Shown here: positions 46,983 to 54,405 of the stretch, in pieces
Numbering within the stretch: position 1 is the stretch's first letter
Layout of the letters: every line of letters starts with the position of its first letter
Assembly (NCBI GenBank): GCA_046351215.1
Contig: JAXLYX010000005.1
Span: 124,001 to 188,000, forward strand
DNA from: JAXLYX01 sp046351215
GTDB lineage: Bacteria > Myxococcota_A > Polyangia > Polyangiales > Houyiibacteriaceae
DNA: 64,000 nt
Direction: 5' to 3'
The notes under the pieces: model-generated
Told to the model about the DNA's origin: nothing
The model's input: the letters and a program-made list of their open reading frames with translations, nothing else
Database searches by the model: none
Program-made: the position numbers and the translations under genes

Positions 46983-47933
46983 TCAGGTCTTGAGGTAGCC
47001 GGAGCGGATCAGATTCACGAGGATCTGGCTCGTCTCCACGTCGTTCGCGAGGCTCTTGTTCAGCACGCTCTCGACCACGCCGTAGTTGTGCGCGAGCTGC
47101 AGCACGTCGAGCTGCTCCGGCGAGAGATCGCGCAGCGGCGGGATCATCGGCACGGCGAGCGCGATCGACGCGTTCATCGGGGGCATGTCGGGCCCGAGGC
47201 GCTTCACCTCGTCGAGGATGCGCATGGCCTCCATGAGGAGACCCTCGGTGGACATGTCGATCTGCTCGGGGAACTCACGCTCCTCCGGCGGCTCCATGTC
47301 GAACGTGCCCTGCTCCCAGGTCACGATGCGGTAGAAGCTCTTCAGCGGCGAGACGTCGTAGTTGTCGTTCACGCAGGAGTAGACGACCCGACCCTTGTCG
47401 AGGAAGACCTTCCCGACCTCGCGCTCCGTCCGGATCACGAGCACGCCGCTCTTCTTCGAAGCGGCGAAGAGCTGCAGGAGATCGGGGAGCGGCACCTCGG
47501 CGATCGAGCCGGTCATGGTGCGCACCTGGGAGGTGCGCTTGCCGGACGCGACGTCCTCGAGATGCGCCTTCGCCTCGTTCAGGTTCGCCGGGCCCTCGGT
47601 CGCGACGAGCTTGATGATGCTCGTGCCGACGAGGATGCGGTCGCCTTCGTTCAGGCGCGCACGCTTGATCTTCTCGCCGTTGACGAAGCTGCCGTTGGTC
47701 GAGCCGAGATCCTGGATGAAGATCTGCCCGCCCGTGACGGTGATCTTCGCATGGCGCCGGGAGACCATGTCCTCGACGAGCACCATGTCGAGCTCGCTCG
47801 ACCGGCCGATGACGATCTCTCCCTCGGCGGGGAGGGGGAATTCACCACCCTGGTACTTCCCCGAGATGAACCGGAGTGCGTACGTCTTCGCCGCACCCTT
47901 CGGCGGCGTCATGTTGGACATCGGCGGTTCCAT
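46983..47933 (-). CDS. FHA and DUF4388 domain protein
   Basis: A 316-residue cytoplasmic protein. The FHA domain (about 15-110) has VIGRSSELDM, VSRRHAKITV and DLGSTNGSFVNGEKI. A DUF4388/PATAN-type domain (about 135-235) has GSIAEVPLPDLLQLFAASKK, then VLVIRTEREVGKVFLDKG. A helical C-terminus follows. This pairing is common in myxobacteria and thought to act in kinase or two-component signalling. ATG 47933 (MEPPMSNMTPPKG) is preferred; longer in-frame starts lack similarity. Confidence 0.85.
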   Translation of the reverse strand: MEPPMSNMTPPKGAAKTYALRFISGKYQGGEFPLPAEGEIVIGRSSELDMVLVEDMVSRRHAKITVTGGQIFIQDLGSTNGSFVNGEKIKRARLNEGDRILVGTSIIKLVATEGPANLNEAKAHLEDVASGKRTSQVRTMTGSIAEVPLPDLLQLFAASKKSGVLVIRTEREVGKVFLDKGRVVYSCVNDNYDVSPLKSFYRIVTWEQGTFDMEPPEEREFPEQIDMSTEGLLMEAMRILDEVKRLGPDMPPMNASIALAVPMIPPLRDLSPEQLDVLQLAHNYGVVESVLNKSLANDVETSQILVNLIRSGYLKT

Positions 47934-48060
47934 CGCGGTCTGCGAATAGGCTAGGCGTTCCGAGGGCCTAGGGTCAAGTTTCCTTTGCGCGCGCGTCACG
48001 GTCTCGGAGACCCGTCGCTGCCGCTCGCCCGGCGCGGGACGAACATAGCCGATACGACGA

Positions 48061-48092
48061 AGCCCGGCATCTCGGTTGTGCGATGCCGGGCT
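48061..48092 (-). terminator. Hairpin downstream of frr
   Basis: A perfect 11-bp stem AGCCCGGCATC/GATGCCGGGCT with a 10-nt loop, about 56 nt beyond the frr stop. It probably ends the rpsB-tsf-pyrH-frr transcript. Confidence 0.65.
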
Positions 48093-48147
48093 CGGTCCGC
48101 CCAGGGAGAACGTAGGCCTGCCCACGTCCCCATCCTTGGGTGGTGAC

Positions 48148-48711
48148 TCAGACTTCGAGGATGTCCTTTTCCTTCTTCGCGACGATCACGTCGACCTCGG
48201 CGGTCGCGTGCTTGATCACGTCCTCGAGCTCCTTGCGGCCACGGTCGGCATCGTCCGCCCCGACCTCGCCCTCCTTCTCGAGGGTGTCGAGCATGTCCTT
48301 GGCCTCGTGGCGCGCCTTGCGGATCGCCACCTTGCACTCTTCGCCGTGCTTGCGGGCGACCTTCGTGAGCTCGCGGCGGCGCTCCTCGGTGAGCGGCGGC
48401 ATCGGGATGCGGATGATCTCGCCGTCGTTCGACGGGTTGAGCCCGAGGTCGGCCGCGCCGATCGCGCGCTCGATCGTGCTGATCGTCGAACGGTCGAAGG
48501 GCTTGAGGAGGATCATCCGCGGCTCCGGCACCGAGATCGAAGCCATCTGCTTCAGCGGCGTCGGGGTGCCGTAGTACTCGACGCGCACGCCGTCGAGGAC
48601 GTCCGGGTTCGCGCGCCCCGTGCGCACCTTCGCGAGCTCGCGGCGCAGGGATTCTTCGGCCTTCTTGATGGACGACTTCAGGTCGTCGATCGTTTCCTTG
48701 ATCATGGTCAT
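48148..48711 (-). CDS. frr: Ribosome recycling factor
   Basis: A 187-residue factor that, with EF-G, splits post-termination ribosomes. Conserved segments are ELAKVRTGRANPDVLDGV, YYGTPTPLKQMASISVPEPR and PSNDGEIIRIPMPPLTEERR. Length is normal. It is last in the gene order rpsB-tsf-pyrH-frr, found in most bacteria. Confidence 0.97.
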   Translation of the reverse strand: MTMIKETIDDLKSSIKKAEESLRRELAKVRTGRANPDVLDGVRVEYYGTPTPLKQMASISVPEPRMILLKPFDRSTISTIERAIGAADLGLNPSNDGEIIRIPMPPLTEERRRELTKVARKHGEECKVAIRKARHEAKDMLDTLEKEGEVGADDADRGRKELEDVIKHATAEVDVIVAKKEKDILEV

Positions 48712-48757
48712 CGAATCCTCCGGATCGGAGTCGAGGGGCCGCGCACGACGGCCGATG

Positions 48758-49501
48758 TCAGTCGTCGTTCTCGGTGACGATCGTGCCGACGTCGTCGCCG
48801 AGCACGACCCGCTTGATGTTCCCGCGCGTCGGCAGGGCGAACACGCGAATCGGTAGCTTGTTGTCGCGGCAGAGGGTCACGGCCGTCGAGTCCATCACGC
48901 CCACGCGCTCGATGAGGAAGCGATCGTAGGTGATGCGACGGTACATCTGCGCGTCCGCGAAGCGCTCGGGATCCTTGTCGTAGATCCCCTCGACCTTCGT
49001 GGCCTTGCAGAGCGCCTGGGCGCCGATCTCCATCGCGCGGAGGGCGGCCGCCGTGTCGGTCGAGAAGTACGGGTTGCCCGTGCCGGCGACGAAGATGACG
49101 ATGCGCCCCTTCTCGAGGTGTCGCACCGCGCGGCGGCGGATGTACGGCTCCGAGACCTGGCGGATGTCGAGGGCGCTCATGACGCGCGTCGGGACGTTCC
49201 ACTTCTCGAGGGCGTCCTGCAGCGCGATGCCGTTGATCACGGTCGCCAGCATCCCCATGTGGTCGGCGCTCGCGCGGTCCATCCCGCTCGCCGAGCCCTT
49301 GAGGCCGCGGAAGATGTTGCCTCCGCCGATGACGATGCCGATCTCGGCACCGAGGGCGTGGACCTCCGCGATCTCGGCGCTGATCGCCTTCAGCGTCTCC
49401 GGCTGCAGACCGAAGCCACCCGGCACGCCGCAGAGGGCCTCGCCCGACAGCTTGAGGAGGACGCGCTTCAGCTTGATCTGGCCCTGACCCGGAGTCGTCA
49501 T
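48758..49501 (-). CDS. pyrH: UMP kinase
   Basis: A 247-residue hexameric UMP kinase of the amino-acid kinase fold. Characteristic stretches are LKLSGEALCG, VIGGGNIFRG, MDRASADHMGMLATVINGIA and FVAGTGNPYFSTDTAAALRA. It lies between tsf and frr. Confidence 0.97.
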   Translation of the reverse strand: MTTPGQGQIKLKRVLLKLSGEALCGVPGGFGLQPETLKAISAEIAEVHALGAEIGIVIGGGNIFRGLKGSASGMDRASADHMGMLATVINGIALQDALEKWNVPTRVMSALDIRQVSEPYIRRRAVRHLEKGRIVIFVAGTGNPYFSTDTAAALRAMEIGAQALCKATKVEGIYDKDPERFADAQMYRRITYDRFLIERVGVMDSTAVTLCRDNKLPIRVFALPTRGNIKRVVLGDDVGTIVTENDD

Positions 49502-49521
49502 CGTCCTACCTCTCGAAACGT

Positions 49522-49549
49522 CGCGGGCGTCGCCGAAGCGACGCCCGCG
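49522..49549. terminator. Hairpin between tsf and pyrH
   Basis: A perfect 12-bp stem (49522-49533 with 49538-49549) with loop CGAA. It lies in the 54-nt gap between co-oriented genes, so it may be an attenuator, processing site or partial terminator that lowers pyrH-frr relative to rpsB-tsf. Confidence 0.6.
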
Positions 49550-49555
49550 TGGTTT

Positions 49556-50230
49556 TCAGCCCTTCATCGCGGCCGCGACTTCGGCCGCGAAATCCGTCGT
49601 CTTCTTCTCGATGCCCTCGCCCAGCTCGAAGCGGACGAAGCGCCGGACGAAGATCTTCTCGCCGATCTTGGCGGAGAGCTTGTCGCAGATCTGGCCGATG
49701 GTCTCCTTGTCGTCGCTCAGGAAGAACTCCTGATCGACGAGGCAGGCGTCCTTGAGCCACTTGTCGACCTTGCCGTCGAGGATCTTGGCCACGGCCTCGG
49801 CAGGCTTGCGCTTGCCGGTCTGCTGGGCCTCTTCCTCCATCTGGCCGGCGAAGATGTCCCGCTTCTTGGCGATCGCCTCGGCGGGAACCTCTTCACGACG
49901 CACGAACTCGGGGTTCATCGACGCGATCTGCATCGCGACGTTGTCGACGAACTGCTTGAAGTCCTCGTTGCGCGCGACGAAGTCGGTCTGGCAGTTGACC
50001 TCGAGGAGCACACCGATGCGGCTGCCCGCGTGGATGTACGACTGGATCACGCCCTCGGCGGCGATCGCGCCGGCCTTCTTGGCGACCTTCGCGAGACCCT
50101 TCTTCTCGATGATCTCGACGGCCTTCTCTTCGTTGCCGTCGGCCTCCTCGAGCGCTTCCTTGCACGCCATCATGCCCGCGCCCGTGCGGTCGCGGAGCAC
50201 CTTCACCATCGCTGCGGTGATGTTCGCCAT
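49556..50230 (-). CDS. tsf: Elongation factor Ts
   Basis: A 224-residue guanine nucleotide exchange factor for EF-Tu. Conserved features are the N-terminal UBA-like domain LRDRTGAGMMACKEALEEA, and CQTDFVARNEDFK in the core. It is shorter than E. coli EF-Ts (283 aa), a length seen in several other phyla. It follows rpsB by 39 nt. Confidence 0.96.
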   Translation of the reverse strand: MANITAAMVKVLRDRTGAGMMACKEALEEADGNEEKAVEIIEKKGLAKVAKKAGAIAAEGVIQSYIHAGSRIGVLLEVNCQTDFVARNEDFKQFVDNVAMQIASMNPEFVRREEVPAEAIAKKRDIFAGQMEEEAQQTGKRKPAEAVAKILDGKVDKWLKDACLVDQEFFLSDDKETIGQICDKLSAKIGEKIFVRRFVRFELGEGIEKKTTDFAAEVAAAMKG

Positions 50231-50269
50231 GTTCGTTCTTCCTTCGGAGATTGGATGGTGGGGACCGGC

Positions 50270-51118
50270 TCAGCCGCGGCGGGGACCGCGCGGACCGCGC
50301 GGACGACGCTCGACCTGCACGCCCTCCGCCGAGCCCTCGGCGGCCACGACCGCGCGCTCCTGCGCGGTGTCACGGCGGCGGAGCTGCCCCTCGAGGCAGG
50401 CGTCGGCGACGCGCGACGTCACGAGCTTGATCGAGCGGATCGCGTCGTCGTTGCCGGGGACGACGAAGTCGACGACGTCCGGATCGCAGTTCGTGTCCGT
50501 GAGCGCGACGATGGGGATGTTGAGCTTGCGGGCTTCCTTCACCGCGATGTGCTCGTGATTCGGATCGATCACGAAGAGCACCGACGGGATGGCGTTCATC
50601 TGCTTGATGCCGCCGAGGAACTTCTCGAGCTTCTCGCGCTCGCGACGGAGCGAGAGCGCCTCCTTCTTGGGGAGCGCCTCGAGGGTTCCGTCCTCCTCCA
50701 TGCGATCGAGCTCGCGGAGGCGCTCGATGCCGGTCTTCACGGTGCGGAAGTTCGTCAGCGTGCCGCCGAGCCAGCGGCCGGTGACGAAGAACTGGCCCGC
50801 GCGAGCCGCTTCCTCCTGGATGACCTCGGCCGCCTGGCGCTTCGTGCCGACGAAGAGCACGTGGCCACCCTTGCCCACCGCCTCCTGGACGAAGTGGAAC
50901 GCGCGGCGGAAGAGCTGCGCGGTCTGGTCGAGGTCGACGATGTGGATGCCGTTGCGGGCGCCGTAGATGTACTGGCGCATCTTCGGGTTCCAGCGCTTCG
51001 TCTGGTGGCCGAAGTGGACGCCGGCGTCGATGAGCGCGCGGAGGCCGATCGGGAGGTCGCCGCTGGCGACCTCGGAGTTGAGGGCGGTCTCGAGGGTTTC
51101 GGTCTGTGCTTCGGTCAT
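50270..51118 (-). CDS. rpsB: 30S ribosomal protein S2
   Basis: A 282-residue S2 protein: GVHFGHQTKRWNPKMRQYIY, NGIHIVDLDQTAQLF, GTKRQAAEVIQEEA, WLGGTLTNFRTVKTGI. It has extra residues at both ends, including an Arg/Pro/Gly-rich tail. Start ATG 51118 has GGAGAGAAGAGC upstream. First gene of the rpsB-tsf-pyrH-frr run. Confidence 0.97.
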   Translation of the reverse strand: MTEAQTETLETALNSEVASGDLPIGLRALIDAGVHFGHQTKRWNPKMRQYIYGARNGIHIVDLDQTAQLFRRAFHFVQEAVGKGGHVLFVGTKRQAAEVIQEEAARAGQFFVTGRWLGGTLTNFRTVKTGIERLRELDRMEEDGTLEALPKKEALSLRREREKLEKFLGGIKQMNAIPSVLFVIDPNHEHIAVKEARKLNIPIVALTDTNCDPDVVDFVVPGNDDAIRSIKLVTSRVADACLEGQLRRRDTAQERAVVAAEGSAEGVQVERRPRGPRGPRRG

Positions 51119-51358
51119 GCTCTTCTCTCCGGTTGGTCCGCCGCCTCCCCGACCGGCTACCCCGCAGGGCGGGGACCGAGGCCGGCCGTTCGAGCCGGGA
51201 GGCGTGTGGGATTTCGAGGATGGGACCCATCCCCGGCCCGAGAAATTCGGGCAGGCGCGTATACCACGCCCCCCCCGGCTCGTCCACGCACACCGGGAAC
51301 GGCGACGGATCCCCCCTGGATGCTCGACGGCGGCGGCCGGCCGGACTAAGGACGGCGC

Positions 51359-52528
51359 GTGTCCCGGCCCGTCCGCGTCCGCCTGATCCGACCCCTCGAG
51401 CGAACCGTCGCCGAGGGCCATCCGTGGGTCTATCGTGACGCCCTCGCGCCCCACGAAGCCGCCCCGGGCACCGAGGCGATCCTCCTCACGCGGAACGGCA
51501 ACTTCCTCGCGCGGGGCTACCTCGACGCGGGCCCGATCGGCCTCCGAGTGCTGACCACGCGCGACGAGCCGCTCGGCGAGGCGCTCGTGCGACGCCGCTT
51601 CGAGGCCGCGGCCGAGCTCCGGGATCGAGTCGTTCCCGCCGAGACGACGGCGTATCGACTCGTCCACGGCGAAGGCGACCGTCTCCCGGGCGTGGTCGTC
51701 GACGTCTACGGCGAGCATGCCGTGATGCGCCTCGACGGCGAGGGAGCGACGGCGCGACGCGACACCTGGGCCGCCGGTGCACGGCCGGTGCTCGAGTCGC
51801 GGGGCATCCGTCACCTCCTCGTGCGCACGGGGAGGAAGGAATCGGTCCGAACCGACGTGGCCTTCGGCTCGGCACCGAGCGGCCTCGTCGCCGTCCGCGA
51901 GCGCGGTGCCGTCCTCCTCGGGGACCTGCTCGAGGGCCAGAAGACCGGGCTCTTCCTCGACCACCGAGAGTCGCGCTTCCGGGTGCGCGCCCTCGCCGCC
52001 GGCCTGCGCGTGCTGAATCTCTACGGCTACACGGGCGGGTTCAGCGTCTCCGCGGGGCTCGGGGGCGCCGCCCACGTGACGACGGTCGACGTCGCCAAGG
52101 GCGCGATCGAGCTCGCACGCGCGACGTGGGAGGCGAACGGCCTCGATCCCGCGCGTCACGACGCGGTCGCATCGGACGTCCCCGATTTCCTGTCGGCGAG
52201 CGGCGATCGCACGTGGGACCTCGTCGTCGCCGATCCGCCGAACTTCGCGCCGAACGCCCGGAGCCTCGAGGCCGCGAAGAAGAGCTACGAGTCCCTGCAC
52301 GCGAGCTGCCTCGAGCACCTCGCGCGCGGCGGCTACTACCTGGCCGCCTCCTGCTCGAGCCACGTCGACATGACGATCTTCCAGGAGACCTTGAGCGCGG
52401 CCGCGAGGCGGTCGCGTCGCGTGCTGCAGATCCTCGAGCGCACGGGCGCCCCGGCCGACCATCCGCGCCTCTCGGCCTTCCCCGAGGGCGACTACCTGAA
52501 GGTCATCCTCGCGCGCGTCGCGGACTGA
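51359..52528 (+). CDS. Class I SAM-dependent rRNA methyltransferase (RlmI-like)
   Basis: A 389-residue protein with an N-terminal PUA domain (LIRPLERTVAEGHPWVYRDA), an EEHEC-like middle (YRLVHGEGDRLPGVVVDVYG) and a Rossmann methyltransferase domain (GLFLDHRESR; VLNLYGYTGGFSVSA; LVVADPPNFAPNA). This plan is that of RlmI, which makes m5C1962 in 23S rRNA. The conserved catalytic Cys (CSSH) is present in AASCSSHVDM. It starts with GTG 51359, with AAGGA about 6 nt upstream. The end overlaps the converging HExxH gene by 26 nt. Confidence 0.85.
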   Translation: MSRPVRVRLIRPLERTVAEGHPWVYRDALAPHEAAPGTEAILLTRNGNFLARGYLDAGPIGLRVLTTRDEPLGEALVRRRFEAAAELRDRVVPAETTAYRLVHGEGDRLPGVVVDVYGEHAVMRLDGEGATARRDTWAAGARPVLESRGIRHLLVRTGRKESVRTDVAFGSAPSGLVAVRERGAVLLGDLLEGQKTGLFLDHRESRFRVRALAAGLRVLNLYGYTGGFSVSAGLGGAAHVTTVDVAKGAIELARATWEANGLDPARHDAVASDVPDFLSASGDRTWDLVVADPPNFAPNARSLEAAKKSYESLHASCLEHLARGGYYLAASCSSHVDMTIFQETLSAAARRSRRVLQILERTGAPADHPRLSAFPEGDYLKVILARVAD

Positions 52529-53111
52529 AGCCCGCGTAGAGCGAGGGGAGCGGTTCCTCTGCCGGCGGAGCATCGGCGAGGGCCGAGGCCGTCGCCTCGA
52601 CGACCGTCTCGGTCGCCTCGAGCCCCCTCCGGAGCCACGGCCCCCAGGGAGGCTGGTCCACGCGGGCGTACGCCTCGCGCGCGATGGCCACCGCGGGATC
52701 GCCATCGTCGGCGAGCGGGTCGGACGGGAGGCCGTCGTAGTAGGCGCGGAAGTCGGTGGTGGGCGCGAGCACGGCGCGGAGCCCGTACTCGCCGGCGAGC
52801 TTCGCCTGCACCCGCAAGCATCCGTGCTCGCGCAGGAAGTCGCGATCGCTCTCGTTGTCGAGACCCCAGTCCGGGACCGTGAGGTTCTCCGTTCCTTGCA
52901 CGAGCGAATGCACCATCTCGTGGAAGATCATCTGGGCGAGGCAATCGTCCGCATCGAGGGTCTCGTCGGTTCCGAGCACGAGGCTGCCGGAGCCGTCGGT
53001 CGCCGCGTAGACCTCGGGAGATCGCTCGATCCGCAGGCCGAAACCGCGGGCCATCGCGATCCAGACCGCGTCGAGCGGATCGGCGTATCGATGACGGACC
53101 TCGCGTTTCAT
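52503..53111 (-). CDS. HExxH-motif metalloprotease-like protein
   Basis: A 202-residue protein of no recognised family. The motif MIFHEMVHSL (H64, E65, H68) is a zinc-protease-type HExxH, followed by acidic candidates for a third ligand (DNESDRDF, about 85-92). No signal peptide or membrane segment, so it is predicted cytoplasmic. Start ATG 53111 lies 7 nt after TACGAT, a leaderless-type element. Confidence 0.6.
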   Translation of the reverse strand: MKREVRHRYADPLDAVWIAMARGFGLRIERSPEVYAATDGSGSLVLGTDETLDADDCLAQMIFHEMVHSLVQGTENLTVPDWGLDNESDRDFLREHGCLRVQAKLAGEYGLRAVLAPTTDFRAYYDGLPSDPLADDGDPAVAIAREAYARVDQPPWGPWLRRGLEATETVVEATASALADAPPAEEPLPSLYAGFSPRRARG

Positions 53112-53118
53112 GGCGCCG

Positions 53119-53124
53119 ATCGTA
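53119..53124 (-). promoter_or_regulatory. TANNNT -10 element before HExxH gene
   Basis: On the minus strand TACGAT ends 7 nt before ATG 53111; no Shine-Dalgarno. Leaderless-type. Confidence 0.45.
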
Positions 53125-53211
53125 GGCGACTGCGGTCCGACGTCACGTCCAATTGCGGCGTTCGGGTCATTGATTCCGTCTTGACGTTCAGTTAATAGGG
53201 GGTCGAGCCGT

Positions 53212-54312
53212 ATGTCGTGGAAACCGTCGGAACGTAGGTCCTCGGTCCCGCCGCCCTCCCCGCAGGGCCAAGGGAGCGGGAGCCGTCCGCGCGTCACCAC
53301 GGTCAGCCTCGAAGCGATCCGCGTGCTCGAGGGCTACGAGCTCGACCCGACGCTCGTGCCCGGCGCACGCGCGGTCGTCGAAGGCACGCTCTCCGTCCGC
53401 CACGGCGAGGAGGTCACCCTCCTCTGCGACGTGGGCGAGGAAGCGCTCGGACGCGCGGTGCTCGCGGTGCTCCGCGAGCTCGGCGCGAATCCGACGGTCT
53501 ATCTGCTGGTGGCGGCGCTCCCCGAGTCGGACGGCCTCGCGCACCGGATCGCCGGAACCCTCGCGACGGCGGCCGCCGCCATCTACGTCTTCGCCGACAT
53601 GCCGCGCCCGGGCTCGCCGCGCGCGCGTTGGCTCGAAGCCGGACGCGGTCGTCGGCAGGTGCTGCTCGCCGGCGTGAGCCCCACGGTCGCTCGCCAATCG
53701 CTCCGCGCGCCGCGCGCCGACCTCGAGAAGCTCGGCATGCGCGTCGCCGACAAGCTCGCCGGAGCGACTCGCATCGAGATCCGCACGTCCATGGGGACGG
53801 CGCTCGAGGTCCGCCCTGCTCCGGGCGTTCGGCCCATCGTCGAGGCCGGCGCGATCGGCGGGGACATGGCGGTGCCCGTCTTCCCCACCGGCGAGGTCCG
53901 CATCCCGTGTGCAGGCCTCGAGGGCCCCGTCGTCGCCGACGGTGGCGTATGGCTCGACGCGCGCACTCCGCTCGGGCTCGCCTCGCGGCTCGTGCTGCGC
54001 TTCGAGGAAGGCCGACTCGTCGACGCCAAGGGAGCGGATGCGGATCGCCTGCTCGCCCACCTCGAATCGGAGCGACTCCCGCGCAGCGTCTCGTGCATGT
54101 CGATCGGCACGAATCCGAACGTGCTCACCCCGATCCGCGAGCTCGTTCAGGACGGCCGCATGCCCGGCGTCCGACTCTTGCTCGGTCGCGGAAGGGACGT
54201 CGACGACGTGCTCGCGCCGGCGGTCCACGTGCTCATCCGGCGGCCGGACGTCCGGGCCGGCACGCACACGCTGCTCGCCAACGGCCGGTTCGCGCGCGAG
54301 CTGCTCGCCTGA
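53212..54312 (+). CDS. Divergent M29 aminopeptidase-like protein
   Basis: A 366-residue protein resembling thermophilic M29 aminopeptidases in the central and C-terminal parts: VFPTGEVRIPCAGLEG matches the PxGEV metal-ligand segment, and SIGTNPNVLTPIRELV matches a conserved Gly-Thr-Asn block. The expected HxD metal ligand pair near the C-terminus reads HVLIRRPD, so the Asp is missing and activity is doubtful. The N-terminal ~25 residues are a low-complexity Ser/Pro/Gly stretch. Cytoplasmic by sequence. Confidence 0.6.
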   Translation: MSWKPSERRSSVPPPSPQGQGSGSRPRVTTVSLEAIRVLEGYELDPTLVPGARAVVEGTLSVRHGEEVTLLCDVGEEALGRAVLAVLRELGANPTVYLLVAALPESDGLAHRIAGTLATAAAAIYVFADMPRPGSPRARWLEAGRGRRQVLLAGVSPTVARQSLRAPRADLEKLGMRVADKLAGATRIEIRTSMGTALEVRPAPGVRPIVEAGAIGGDMAVPVFPTGEVRIPCAGLEGPVVADGGVWLDARTPLGLASRLVLRFEEGRLVDAKGADADRLLAHLESERLPRSVSCMSIGTNPNVLTPIRELVQDGRMPGVRLLLGRGRDVDDVLAPAVHVLIRRPDVRAGTHTLLANGRFARELLA

Positions 54313-54366
54313 GCTCCGATCCGCGCGGCGCGCGTCGCGAGACGCCCGAGCCGCGGCCCGAGCCGG

Positions 54367-54394
54367 GGTCCCGCGGACGTCTGCCCGCGGGACC
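54367..54394. terminator. Hairpin between converging genes
   Basis: A perfect 10-bp stem GGTCCCGCGG/CCGCGGGACC with an 8-nt loop. It may serve both the M29-like gene and the PPC lipoprotein gene. Confidence 0.55.
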
Positions 54395-54405
54395 TTCGCC
54401 TCGGC

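Noticed and set aside
51119..51358. Ribosomal protein S2 leader regulatory RNA upstream of rpsB
   Set aside because: Short GC-rich inverted repeats exist (for example CCCGA-ATTTC-TCGGG), but nothing matches a known S2 leader fold. A weak TGGTATACG element near 51250 is the only promoter hint.
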